Shown here: positions 42,446-48,374 of the stretch, in pieces
How the letters are laid out: each line of letters starts with the position of its first letter
How positions within the stretch are numbered: position 1 is the first letter of the stretch
IMG/VR virus record: IMGVR_UViG_3300047089_000244
Location: 105,967 to 169,966 of that record
From: a virus
Reading direction: 5' to 3' (one strand)
Length of the DNA stretch: 64,000 bases
Program-made: the position numbers and the translations under genes
Notes under the pieces: model-generated
Told to the model about the DNA's origin: nothing
What the model saw: only the letters and a program-made list of their open reading frames with translations
The model's database searches: none

Positions 42446-42520
42446 ACTCCTGGCTGTTTGCGACAGCATCTCCCACTTAAAAGGCGGGGCTCTATTGCAG
42501 GCACTTTGAGCTACAGGAGG
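42446..42520 (-). tRNA. tRNA-Lys(TTT), divergent copy
   Basis: Acceptor CCTCCTG/CAGGAGT (6 of 7), D-arm AGCTC/GAGC with long loop, anticodon stem CCCGC/GTGGG, loop CTTTTAA. The T-arm has loop TCGCAAA rather than TTCGANN and one stem mismatch. A canonical tRNA-Lys(TTT) exists at 49,220, so this may be a specialised or decaying second copy. Confidence 0.65.
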
Positions 42521-42522
42521 AG

Positions 42523-42595
42523 TGGGTCGTCCCGGACTCGAACCGGGAATTGTCTCCTTAAGAGGGAGGTGCTCTTACCATTTAGCTAACGACCC
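42523..42595 (-). tRNA. tRNA-Lys(CTT)
   Basis: Acceptor GGGTCGT/ACGACCC, loop CTCTTAA, T-loop TTCGAGT, T-stem CCCGG/CCGGG. No CCA encoded. Confidence 0.9.
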
Positions 42596-42704
42596 AAAAA
42601 CCCCGGCTCTCACGGTCACGCACACGAGCCGCTTATCAGGCGACGCTCGCATACCATCCCGGTTCCACCGGGTCTGGGAACCGCATTTCGGTTCCGAGGC
42701 TTAG

Positions 42705-42777
42705 TCCCCTTGACTGGATTTGAACCAGTGACTTCCTCCTTCGCAGGGAGGCACTCTATCCACTGAGCTACAAGGAG
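42705..42777 (-). tRNA. tRNA-Arg(GCG)
   Basis: Acceptor CTCCTTG/CAAGGGG, anticodon stem CCTCC/GGAGG, loop CTGCGAA, T-loop TTCAAAT. A G34 anticodon for CGC/CGU is unusual in bacteria, where inosine-modified ACG normally reads this box. Confidence 0.88.
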
Positions 42778-42844
42778 AGGTAAAGCGAGTATTTAGCGCC
42801 CTCGCTCACGGCTGTCTCTAGCATGGCCAATGGCCAAAGCCAGA

Positions 42845-43450
42845 TCATCTTGAAAACTTGTTTTCCTGCCAATCATGCAAGAGCGTATACTCATACGAGC
42901 TTGGATCACCACCGATAATCAAATCAAAGAGGACTGGTCTTACGTCCTTCAAGCTTTCGATCAGATGGTCAGCAATATCGCACTCCGCCTTTGTGAGATA
43001 TGGAGCAATAGATTTGTTGCTCTGCCCGTCTCGGAGATGTAAGGCTCGGTGCCAGCCGATACAGGCCGGGATCGTGCAATAGGACCGAGGTGCATAGTTG
43101 ATGTAGTCCGGAAGCTCCAGCATCAACCAACGTGGCACAAAATGGTGCCGTGTGATGGCACCTTCGCAATCCTTCGGCTCGTCGTGGTAGCGACAAACTA
43201 AAGGGCGCTGCGTAGCTAGGGCGCGAGCCTTCTTCTGTTCGATGATCTTGTGCGGTATCAGTCCGCTATTGTGATTGAGTCGCCAGAGTACAGCACGGGT
43301 AGAGAGACGTTCATCAAGAAGATCATCGATCTCCGCGTCCTCCATTTCCGCAAGCACTTCTAGCTGCTCAACAGTAGCTTCTGAGTCATAGGAATCGAAC
43401 CAAAAGACCTCTCCCGTGACAGGATGTGTCCAGTCTCGTGCTCGTGACAT
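42845..43450 (-). CDS. Possible HNH-like protein, unknown function
   Basis: 201 aa. The middle reads CEGAITRHHFVPRWLMLELP, then YCTIPACIGWHRALHLRDG, a His-His...Cys...His spacing that resembles a divergent HNH/beta-beta-alpha-metal site. N-terminal acidic helices; a C-terminal alpha part. Its place among tRNA genes and endonuclease genes supports a mobile-element origin, but activity is unproven. Confidence 0.5.
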   Translation of the reverse strand: MSRARDWTHPVTGEVFWFDSYDSEATVEQLEVLAEMEDAEIDDLLDERLSTRAVLWRLNHNSGLIPHKIIEQKKARALATQRPLVCRYHDEPKDCEGAITRHHFVPRWLMLELPDYINYAPRSYCTIPACIGWHRALHLRDGQSNKSIAPYLTKAECDIADHLIESLKDVRPVLFDLIIGGDPSSYEYTLLHDWQENKFSR

Positions 43451-43487
43451 ACCTATAGTATACAGGGTATGTCAAGGTTCGAAAAAG

Positions 43488-43562
43488 TAGCCCGTGCGGG
43501 ATTCGAACCCGCGTTCACGCGGCCTGAGAAGCCGGTATCCTAAACCACTAGACCAACGGGCC
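43488..43562 (-). tRNA. tRNA-Glu(CTC)
   Basis: Acceptor GGCCCGT/ACGGGCT, anticodon loop TTCTCAG with four stem pairs, T-arm GCGGG, TTCGAAT, CCCGC. No CCA encoded. Confidence 0.88.
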
Positions 43563-43567
43563 ATAAA

Positions 43568-43620
43568 GCTATCTGGGCGAGGTACGGATCTATTGAGAAT
43601 CCGCTGTCATTCCAGATAGC
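43568..43620 (-). ncRNA. Structured spacer between tRNAs
   Basis: GCTATCTGG/CCAGATAGC, a 9-bp stem enclosing an inner CGGAT/ATCCG hairpin, placed exactly between tRNA-Glu(CTC) and tRNA-Ile(TAT). Could guide processing. Confidence 0.45.
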
Positions 43621-43623
43621 AAG

Positions 43624-43696
43624 TACTCCTCCCAGGACTCGAACCTGGAACCATTCGCATATAAGACGAAAGCTCTAACCATTGAGCTAGAGGAGC
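43624..43696 (-). tRNA. tRNA-Ile(TAT)
   Basis: Acceptor GCTCCTC/GAGGAGT, anticodon stem TTCGT/GCGAA, loop CTTATAT, T-loop TTCGAGT. Reads AUA directly, avoiding the lysidine route most bacteria need. Confidence 0.88.
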
Positions 43697-43706
43697 ATGC
43701 GGCCCC

Positions 43707-44066
43707 TCACAAGGAGGGACCGTTAATTGCTTCACAGGTGCTAGACAGCAAACGGGGCGTTTGTTCCTTGAACTTTTCGCCTCCGTAAGATGTTTCATTG
43801 TGAGACTGACTCGACCAGGTTATTTCACCACCCCGATACGGTTTTCTCTGATACCATTCTTCCCAGTACCACGGATACCGGCGGGCCGGGATGGGTACAG
43901 AATAGGGCTGAGGTACTGGCCTTGAAGCCAACTCCGCCTTGAGTAAACGAATACAGTCATCGGTTGTCGGGTCCTTGCCGTGACTATGCCACGAGAGCCC
44001 ACAAATAGAGCAAATCGTTGAAACGGCGATTGGCTCAGGTTTTGTTAATTTCTTTCGTGCTGCCAT
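43707..44066 (-). CDS. Small protein with Cys pair, unknown function
   Basis: 119 aa. VSTICSICGLSWHSHGKDPT gives CxxC...H, followed by a Pro/Tyr/Trp-rich segment (YPWYWEEWYQRKPYRGGEIT). Similar short CSxCxxxxxxH motifs occur in phage hypotheticals. Unknown. Confidence 0.5.
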   Translation of the reverse strand: MAARKKLTKPEPIAVSTICSICGLSWHSHGKDPTTDDCIRLLKAELASRPVPQPYSVPIPARRYPWYWEEWYQRKPYRGGEITWSSQSHNETSYGGEKFKEQTPRLLSSTCEAINGPSL

Positions 44067-44301
44067 GATTTTCTACAGAGAGGCCCGAAGACATTTCACC
44101 GCGATTGACTCGTTTTTCGGTCATTCCACCCCAAACATGACCTCGTGCAGAATCGAGTGCTTTACCCGCTGACGAAGTGGTCATATTCAATGCTTGACCA
44201 ATCTGGGGAACCGTATTACCATCAAAGTACATCTTGAAGGCTTCGTATTCCGTCGCGTTGAGACAGTACACAGCTTCTATGTCTTGCCTCCCCATTTTCA
44301 T
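44035..44301 (-). CDS. HTH DNA-binding protein
   Basis: 88 aa. Residues about 14-50 (LNATEYEAFKMYFDGNTVPQ, then IGQALNMTTSSAGKALDSAR) match a LuxR/sigma-4-type helix-turn-helix. C-terminus polar. Probably a small regulator; overlaps the next gene by 32 bases. Confidence 0.6.
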   Translation of the reverse strand: MKMGRQDIEAVYCLNATEYEAFKMYFDGNTVPQIGQALNMTTSSAGKALDSARGHVWGGMTEKRVNRGEMSSGLSVENHGSTKEINKT

Positions 44302-44335
44302 CCTCCTTTAGGACGTTTTGGTTTGAGTACTACAG

Positions 44336-44408
44336 GGTGGCCAGAGGGAATCGAACCCTCATCGCCGGGATCACAACCCGGAGTTCTAACCGTTGAACTA
44401 TGGTCACC
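44336..44408 (-). tRNA. tRNA-His(GTG)
   Basis: Acceptor GTGACCA/TGGCCAC with an encoded G-1 opposite C73, the His identity pair. Anticodon stem CCGGG/CCCGG, loop TTGTGAT, T-loop TTCGATT. Confidence 0.92.
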
Positions 44409-44411
44409 ATG

Positions 44412-44507
44412 ATGCGCCAGAGAAGACGCGACCCTCCTGTCCTTCGGCTCGGGGGCCTGTGCTAGCACAACCCACTGTCCGCTGCTCCGCTCTGAGCTAC
44501 TGGCGCA
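44412..44507 (-). ncRNA. tRNA-like element, class II-sized, irregular
   Basis: Acceptor TGCGCCAG/CTGGCGCA (8 bp), D-stem GCTC/GAGC, T-arm-like GAGGG, TCGCGTC, TTCTC. The middle forms TGTGC/GCACA with a 2-base loop rather than a normal anticodon arm; a GCT triplet lies there. The same 8-bp acceptor recurs as a small hairpin at 46,403. Confidence 0.45.
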
Positions 44508-44581
44508 TATCCCCTCTCGGATTCGAACCGAGACTGTACTGGGCTTAAACCAGTTCCCTCTGCCAGTTGGAGTAAGGGGAC
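44508..44581 (-). tRNA. tRNA with TAA anticodon (Leu), short variable loop
   Basis: Acceptor GTCCCCT/AGGGGAT, anticodon stem ACTGG/CCAGT, loop TTTAAGC, T-loop TTCGAAT. The variable loop is only 5 bases, whereas bacterial Leu tRNAs have a long arm; the other Leu tRNAs in this array do. Confidence 0.85.
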
Positions 44582-44588
44582 AAGATAG

Positions 44589-44659
44589 ATGGAGAACAGG
44601 GATTCGAACCCCGATTGAGAGCTTCAAAGGCTCCGGTCTTGCCATTAGACGATTCTCCA
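44589..44659 (-). tRNA. tRNA-Gln(TTG)
   Basis: Acceptor TGGAGAA/TTCTCCA, anticodon stem GGAGC/GCTCT, loop CTTTGAA, T-loop TTCGAAT. Shares its acceptor and D-arm with tRNA-Gln(CTG) 80 bases away; recent duplication likely. Confidence 0.9.
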
Positions 44660-44662
44660 AAG

Positions 44663-44735
44663 TAATCGGCGCGGATATCCACGGGTTAGGGGGCGAGAAC
44701 CTAATCTCTTGCGCTAAACCGCCTTGTACCGATTA
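44663..44735 (-). ncRNA. tRNA-like cloverleaf without T-loop consensus
   Basis: Perfect 7-bp closing stem TAATCGG/CCGATTA, 73 nt. Inner stems TTAGG/CCTAA and CGTGG/CCGCG (with a G-U pair that only works on this strand). No TTCGA and no 7-base anticodon loop. Lies between the two Gln tRNAs. Confidence 0.4.
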
Positions 44736-44736
44736 G

Positions 44737-44807
44737 CTGGAGAACAGGGACTCGAACCCCAATGACAACGCTCAGAACGTTGCATCTTGCCATTAGATGA
44801 TTCTCCA
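44737..44807 (-). tRNA. tRNA-Gln(CTG)
   Basis: Acceptor TGGAGAA/TTCTCCA, anticodon stem CAACG/CGTTG, loop TTCTGAG, T-loop TTCGAGT. No CCA encoded. Confidence 0.9.
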
Positions 44808-44814
44808 AAGTACA

Positions 44815-44887
44815 TAGCAGACCCGAGAATCGAACTCGGCTCTCAAGCTTATGGGGCTCGAATGGTCGTCCAGACCACCTGTCTGCA
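44815..44887 (-). tRNA. tRNA-Met(CAT), second copy
   Basis: Six-bp acceptor GCAGAC/GTCTGC with an unpaired first position, anticodon stem CGAGC/GCTTG, loop CCCATAA, T-arm CCGAG, TTCGATT, CTCGG. C instead of U at position 33. The open 1:72 pair recalls initiators, but the three G-C pairs of fMet are absent; may alternatively be an AUA-reading Ile. Confidence 0.75.
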
Positions 44888-44889
44888 AA

Positions 44890-44973
44890 TGCCCACCGGG
44901 AGATTCGAACTCCCACACCTTTTCAGATAGCGCCTTTTGAGGACGCCGCGTCTACCATTCCAGCCAGGTGGGC
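44890..44973 (-). tRNA. tRNA-Leu(CAA)
   Basis: Acceptor GCCCACC/GGTGGGC, anticodon stem GCGTC/GGCGC, loop CTCAAAA, long variable arm (CTATCTGAAAAGGTG), T-loop TTCGAAT. Confidence 0.9.
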
Positions 44974-45040
44974 GTATTTATGATAATTGCCTTGTGCACG
45001 CGAGGCAAATTTTTCCGAGGCGGGACTTCCTTCCTCAGAA

Positions 45041-45112
45041 TTGGAATACTAGGACTCGAACCTAGAATACCACCGTATCAGAGTGGCGTGATAACCATTT
45101 CACTATATTCCA
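45041..45112 (-). tRNA. tRNA-Ile(GAT)
   Basis: Acceptor TGGAATA/TATTCCA, anticodon stem CCACT/GGTGG, loop CTGATAC, T-loop TTCGAGT. Five stem pairs are satisfied only in this register. Confidence 0.88.
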
Positions 45113-45113
45113 G

Positions 45114-45185
45114 CGGATCTGAGAGGAATCGAACCTCTGACGCGCGGTTCTTCAAACCGCCGCTCTACCCCTGAGCTACAGATCC
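45114..45185 (-). tRNA. tRNA-Phe(GAA)
   Basis: Acceptor GGATCTG/CAGATCC, anticodon stem GCGGT/ACCGC, loop TTGAAGA, T-loop TTCGATT. Confidence 0.92.
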
Positions 45186-45189
45186 AGGG

Positions 45190-45441
45190 TTACTTCTTGA
45201 CACGAGTAATCTCCTCAAGGTCGTCATAAAGCTTAGGTAGGTTCTCCTCGAACGCACACTCTAAGCATTTGCCAATCTTGGGCAAAGCTCTCTTTGTACA
45301 ACCCGATTCACTACAAACGCCGGGCCTCATGAATTGTGGGATGTTAATATCTTCTTCATTCATTTTGCGTATCCTGAAAAGGTAAAAAAGTAAGATAGCC
45401 CCTCCTAGAAGGAGCCCTTGTTTCATATACCCAGTCATCAC
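45190..45441 (-). CDS. Small membrane-anchored Cys protein
   Basis: 83 aa. One transmembrane helix at residues about 7-22 (GLLLGGAILLFYLF), then a soluble part with four cysteines (VCSESGC...GKCLEC), probably a zinc site. Unknown function. Confidence 0.55.
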   Translation of the reverse strand: MMTGYMKQGLLLGGAILLFYLFRIRKMNEEDINIPQFMRPGVCSESGCTKRALPKIGKCLECAFEENLPKLYDDLEEITRVKK

Positions 45442-45488
45442 TCGTTATACAACGGGTGATGCAAGAAAATGAGCGGAAGGTGAAGGAG

Positions 45489-45845
45489 TCAAGGATTAGG
45501 AGAACGACTACTATTGCAACGCAAGTGAGAGAAAGCAATGTTCTCCATATCCCAAAACAAATCCGCATCGACACCCAACCAAGATTGCTTATGCTCAATA
45601 CTTAAATCAGATTCATTCTCAATGATCCCTCCGCAATGAAAGCAAACATTCCGATCGGTATCACAAACGAGCATAAAAAGAACCTTCTTGCGCAATCTAT
45701 GCGCTGCGGTGCCCCATGGCATACCCAACTGTTCCGCCTTCTTCAGGTGGCTTTTCGACGGAATCACCGTCCCGTCAGCCTTACGTTCCTTGTAACGACG
45801 TGCATTATATTTACGCACGGCCTCTTTATCCCTGGATACGGGCAT
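45489..45845 (-). CDS. HNH homing endonuclease
   Basis: 118 aa from the ATG at 45,845 (MPVSRDKEAVRKYNARRYKE). Basic N-terminal helix with YNARRYKE, then CFHCGGIIENESDLSIEHKQ and NIAFSHLRCNSSRS, giving the H-N-H core with two Cys pairs. Located 20 bases after tRNA-Ser(TGA). Confidence 0.8.
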   Translation of the reverse strand: MPVSRDKEAVRKYNARRYKERKADGTVIPSKSHLKKAEQLGMPWGTAAHRLRKKVLFMLVCDTDRNVCFHCGGIIENESDLSIEHKQSWLGVDADLFWDMENIAFSHLRCNSSRSPNP

Positions 45846-45864
45846 ACGGAATAGTATATCATAA

Positions 45865-45948
45865 CGGAAGCGTAGAGAGTCGAACTCTAGAGGGCTCATC
45901 ACCCCAGGCGGGTTCAAACCGCTGTCCTCAGCCAACCGGATCACTTCC
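45865..45948 (-). tRNA. tRNA-Ser(TGA)
   Basis: Acceptor GGAAGTG/CGCTTCC, anticodon GCGG/CCGC with loop TTTGAAC, long variable arm (GGGGTGATGAGCCC), T-loop TTCGACT. Confidence 0.9.
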
Positions 45949-45956
45949 AAGGGGGT

Positions 45957-45988
45957 CCGTCCGAGAGCCTTGTTCAGGCCGGGGACGG
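45957..45988 (-). ncRNA. Hairpin between tRNA-Cys and tRNA-Ser
   Basis: CCGTCC/GGACGG closes an inner GCCT/AGGC stem-loop. One of several strong hairpins between tRNAs. Confidence 0.4.
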
Positions 45989-46006
45989 CTGCCCCGTTGA
46001 GTTGAG

Positions 46007-46077
46007 ACGCGACGGCGAGAATTGAACTCGCGTAGGCGGGTTTGCAATCCGCTGGATGGCCTCTATCCTACGTCGCG
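46007..46077 (-). tRNA. tRNA-Cys(GCA)
   Basis: Acceptor CGCGACG/CGTCGCG, anticodon stem GCGGA/CCCGC with A31:C39 mismatch, loop TTGCAAA, T-loop TTCAATT. Confidence 0.88.
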
Positions 46078-46083
46078 ATGAAG

Positions 46084-46154
46084 CTGGAAGGCTCGGACTC
46101 GAACCGAGAATACCTGGTTAACGGCCAGGTGTGATGCCATTTCACTACCAACCA
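46084..46154 (-). tRNA. tRNA-Asn(GTT)
   Basis: Anticodon stem CCTGG/CCAGG, loop CCGTTAA (C at position 33), D-stem GTGA/TCAC, T-loop TTCGAGT. Acceptor TGGTTGG/CCTTCCA has two T-T mismatches. Confidence 0.82.
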
Positions 46155-46159
46155 ATGTT

Positions 46160-46303
46160 GTACTGGTACGCCTCGGCTACTTATTGTCGGTTTCGTGTAG
46201 GTACGAGATCCGAGTTGACCGACCTCTCGGTCGAGCTATCGACTTACCACCCGTCACCCGTGTACACATCCAGCTTGGGCCGGGAATGACCTACGACCAG
46301 TAC
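46160..46303 (-). ncRNA. 144-nt structured element with 8-bp closing stem
   Basis: GTACTGGT/ACCAGTAC closes a region with a CGACC-GAGA-GGTCG hairpin (GNRA tetraloop). No tRNA T-loop and no ORF. Lies between tRNA-Asn and tRNA-Ser(GCT). Candidate unknown RNA. Confidence 0.45.
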
Positions 46304-46313
46304 GGTACTACAG

Positions 46314-46399
46314 CGGAAGGGGTGGGATTCGAACCCACGGTGGCTCTCGCCACACTGCCTTAGCGGGGCAGCACAATAATCCATCTCTGCCACCCTTCC
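46314..46399 (-). tRNA. tRNA-Ser(GCT)
   Basis: Acceptor GGAAGGG/CCCTTCC, anticodon stem CTGCC/GGCAG, loop CCGCTAA (C33), long variable arm (GTGGCGAGAGCCAC), T-loop TTCGAAT. Confidence 0.9.
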
Positions 46400-46402
46400 A
46401 GG

Positions 46403-46436
46403 TGCGCCAGTGTCAGTTGATCCATAGCCTGGCGCA
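46403..46436 (-). ncRNA. Small hairpin with tRNA-like stem
   Basis: TGCGCCAG/CTGGCGCA around an 18-base loop. The 8-bp stem is identical to the acceptor of the tRNA-like element at 44,412. Confidence 0.4.
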
Positions 46437-46482
46437 TCCACAGTTATGGCCGCTTGCTTTCCCTGCATGCTGGTACTTGCAA

Positions 46483-46557
46483 AGCCCCTAGCGGGATTCG
46501 AACCCACGCAGTGCATCGCTTAGGAAGCGACCGCTCTATCCTCTGAGCTATAAGGGC
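46483..46557 (-). tRNA. tRNA-Arg(CCT)
   Basis: Acceptor GCCCTTA/TAGGGGC, anticodon stem GTCGC/GCGAT, loop TTCCTAA, T-loop TTCGAAT. Confidence 0.9.
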
Positions 46558-46560
46558 ATA

Positions 46561-46706
46561 CTATCGGCGAGGGAAACGAGGAGCACCCGTATCTTTAGTA
46601 ATTGACTTAAAGATTTTCGCCACAAATGTTAAAACTATAAATAGCCAAAGAAAATAGAACACTAGGCATGTGATACCTACTATTAGTAGTATCAAAAAAG
46701 CGACAT
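46561..46706 (-). pseudogene. Small membrane protein with frameshift at a T run
   Basis: ATG at 46,706 follows AAAGGAAAAC, reads MSLF and meets TGA after six T. In the -1 frame it continues as LILLIVGITCLVFYFLWLFI...RFPRR to a TAG at 46,561, a typical one-helix membrane protein of about 48 aa. One more T would restore the frame: sequencing or assembly slip, mutation, or programmed slippage. Confidence 0.5.
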
Positions 46707-46733
46707 GTTTTCCTTTGGTTGGGGTGCAAAAAG

Positions 46734-47079
46734 TGGACCATCCCGGAATCGAACCGGGGTCTTGTTGTGATTATCGATCTAGCTATCTAGCATCTTGGGA
46801 CAGGCTTGGCCCGTCTCCACCACTCGGTTTATGTCCGAGAACATACTGCTTTCGCGGGGTGCTACCATGAGCACTTTCTGTTCCTAGGTATGTGCTCCTA
46901 CCCGGCGCTGGCGATTAAGCCAGAGCGAGATGTGTCTCGCGTGCCGTGAAGCTTCCATCAAGGAAGCTTGCCGGAATAGCGAGAGTATCATCATTGCCAG
47001 TTATGGCTTGTGCGATTTAGGTGTCGCAACCGATGCACTAGAGGGACTCTCGGGCAACAATCGAATACCCATATGGCCC
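46734..47079 (-). ncRNA. ssrA: tmRNA (ssrA), phage-encoded
   Basis: 346 nt. Ends pair as a tRNA-like domain: 5' GGGCCAT with 3' ATGGTCC, T-arm CCCGG, TTCGATT, CCGGG, and a 5' GTATTCGATTG D-loop-like part. At 81 bases from the 5' end, after a GGTTGCGA/TCGCA pseudoknot-like region, CATAACT precedes an open frame starting GGC AAT GAT GAT. It runs 27 codons (46,998 to TAA at 46,915-46,917). The peptide begins GNDDTLAIPAS and ends ARETHLALA. The stop lies in the loop of a CTGGC/GCCAG hairpin, as in known tmRNAs. Role: frees stalled ribosomes and tags the nascent protein. The long tag differs from host-type ALAA tags. Discriminator A, no CCA encoded. Confidence 0.85.
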
Positions 47080-47108
47080 ATGTACCTGCCACGAATCGGG
47101 CAACAATC
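47049..47108 (-). repeat. 13-bp direct repeat at the tmRNA 5' end
   Basis: TCGGGCAACAATC occurs once inside the tmRNA 5' end and once about 46 bases further upstream (plus-strand order). One copy forms part of the mature RNA; the other lies in its leader. May compete in folding or reflect a duplication. Confidence 0.5.
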
Positions 47109-47159
47109 CCTATCCGCAGGTCCTACAGGGGAGGGAATCCCATCCTGTAGCTGATGCTT

Positions 47160-47189
47160 GCGGGCGAGGCTAGATAGCACCTCGCCCGC
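47160..47189 (-). ncRNA. Strong GC hairpin upstream of tmRNA
   Basis: GCGGGCGAGG/CCTCGCCCGC, 10 perfect pairs with a 10-base loop, about 80 bases before the tmRNA 5' end. No T run on either side, so not a plain terminator; may be a processing signal. Confidence 0.45.
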
Positions 47190-47245
47190 CGACATTACTC
47201 GACTGACTCAGTACTGCTGGATCACCCCCTAAGTTGAAAGGACAA

Positions 47246-47321
47246 GACACCTAAGGCAGGTACGCCTCCTCGGTTCTAGAAACCGAGCACCCTTACATCT
47301 TGTGGTGACGTTTAAGGTGTC
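47246..47321 (-). ncRNA. tRNA-like cloverleaf with CTA in the central loop
   Basis: 76 nt, acceptor GACACCT/AGGTGTC, three inner arms: CACC/GGTG, TCGGT/ACCGA with loop TTCTAGA, and AGGC/GCCT. If the centre is an anticodon it would be CTA (amber). The T-loop TTCGA and the D-loop GG are absent, so a functional suppressor tRNA is doubtful. Confidence 0.4.
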
Positions 47322-47323
47322 AG

Positions 47324-47395
47324 TGGACGATCAGGGTATCGATCCCCGTACCTCCCGCCTGTCAAACGGGTGCTCTCCCATTGAGCTAATCGTCC
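47324..47395 (-). tRNA. tRNA-Val(GAC)
   Basis: Acceptor GGACGAT/ATCGTCC, anticodon stem CCCGT/GCGGG, loop TTGACAG, T-loop ATCGATA (atypical first base). Confidence 0.85.
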
Positions 47396-47534
47396 TAGCC
47401 CCCATCGCGTCTGTTCGCTCCCATGGAGCTACTAAGACCATAGGTACTAGGGCAAACCCCAGGACTACTAATGATATACTAATGATGGACCGACATGATG
47501 GGCCTTACCCCACCCGGCCTAGACATCCACCAAG

Positions 47535-47608
47535 TGCTCGATGAAGGAATCGAACCTTCGACACGTTGGGTGTAAACCAACTGCTCTAAACCACTGAGCT
47601 AATCGAGC
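47535..47608 (-). tRNA. tRNA-Val(TAC)
   Basis: Acceptor GCTCGAT/ATCGAGC, anticodon stem GTTGG/CCAAC, loop TTTACAC, T-loop TTCGATT. Confidence 0.92.
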
Positions 47609-47752
47609 ATACAAAAACCGCCCTCTCCTTGCTTCAAAAAGCTCAGAGAGTATTGTCATCTCCGCTGCTCACGGAGTTTGCAGGGCTGAGCAGTTCCCCT
47701 GGCGATAGTGAGTTGGCAGTCAGTCCACAACCCTAACAAGGGTGTGCTGTAC

Positions 47753-47773
47753 CTAGCTGTTCACCACAGCTAG
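47753..47773 (-). ncRNA. Hairpin abutting tRNA-Asp 3' end
   Basis: CTAGCTGT/ACAGCTAG (8 bp, 5-base loop) starts one base after the tRNA-Asp discriminator, a position where it could block or direct 3' processing. Confidence 0.45.
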
Positions 47774-47845
47774 CGATTCCACGGGGGATCGAACCCCGAC
47801 TTGCTCCTGGACAGGGAGCCGTGATGGCCATTTCACTATGGAACC
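47774..47845 (-). tRNA. tRNA-Asp(GTC)
   Basis: Acceptor GGTTCCA/TGGAATC, anticodon stem GCTCC/GGAGC, loop CTGTCCA, T-arm CGGGG, TTCGATC, CCCCG. Confidence 0.9.
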
Positions 47846-47849
47846 AAGG

Positions 47850-47887
47850 GTCTGGCATTGCGGGAGTCTATCCACCGGAAGCCAGAC
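47850..47887 (-). ncRNA. Hairpin between tRNA-Trp and tRNA-Asp
   Basis: GTCTGGC/GCCAGAC closing 24 bases. Part of the spacer-hairpin series. Confidence 0.35.
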
Positions 47888-47937
47888 AGTAACGTCTACA
47901 GGTCATGACTCCCGTAGTTTGCGAGACTAATTCGCAG

Positions 47938-48006
47938 CGGGGCGAGAAGGAATTGAACCCTCGCCTGCGGGTTTGGAATCCGCTTGGTCACCATGACCTT
48001 CACCCC
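47938..48006 (-). tRNA. tRNA-Trp(CCA)
   Basis: Acceptor GGGGTGA/TCGCCCC, anticodon stem GCGGA/CCCGC (A31:C39), loop TTCCAAA, T-loop TTCAATT, short D-loop. Its 5' 7 bases overlap the 3' end of the small ORF upstream. Confidence 0.88.
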
Positions 48007-48206
48007 ATGTGTACTAAAGCTTTTCTCCTTTGCAGATCCCGATACAGTGCTGTCCGGAACTTTGTAAACCAGTTCGGATCATCAGGATCGTAAGCTTCGA
48101 GCGCCGCTTGGTTCGCGGCAGCGAAAACGTGCGGTTGTAGCTCCTCCTGCTTGAGAGGACGGTTCAAATATCTCAACGGTAGTAGTTCCGATACCATGCG
48201 AATCAC
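48000..48206 (-). CDS. Small helical protein, unknown function
   Basis: 68 aa (MIRMVSELLPLRYLNRPLKQ...RKALVHMG). Helical with PDDPNWFTKFRTALYRDLQR. Its stop overlaps the tRNA-Trp 5' end. Unknown. Confidence 0.5.
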   Translation of the reverse strand: MIRMVSELLPLRYLNRPLKQEELQPHVFAAANQAALEAYDPDDPNWFTKFRTALYRDLQRRKALVHMG

Positions 48207-48214
48207 TATACCAA

Positions 48215-48286
48215 AGCCAACACTCGGAGTCGAACCGAGTTTCCACGCTTACGAAGCGCGTGCATCGCCGTCAATGCTTTGCTGGC
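48215..48286 (-). tRNA. tRNA-Thr(CGT)
   Basis: Acceptor GCCAGCA/TGTTGGC, anticodon stem CGCGC/GCGTG, loop TTCGTAA, T-loop TTCGACT. Confidence 0.9.
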
Positions 48287-48290
48287 ACAA

Positions 48291-48372
48291 GAAGCAACCC
48301 GTCCTGAGGACGCCGAAGGGACTCAGCCGCGTCCACGACAGGACTCACGTCCCTTTATTCGTGTGTTACTTC
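48291..48372 (-). ncRNA. 82-nt rod-like structured element
   Basis: Closing stem GAAGTAAC/GTTGCTTC (one G-U), then GTCCTG/CAGGAC and GGACGC/GCGTCC nested inside. Fills the space between two tRNA-Thr genes. No T-loop, no ORF. Confidence 0.45.
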
Positions 48373-48374
48373 TA

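Noticed and set aside
47246-47321. Calling the CTA element a functional amber suppressor and inferring a changed genetic code
   Set aside because: T and D loops are not canonical, and the proteins in this window read well with TAG, TAA and TGA as stops.
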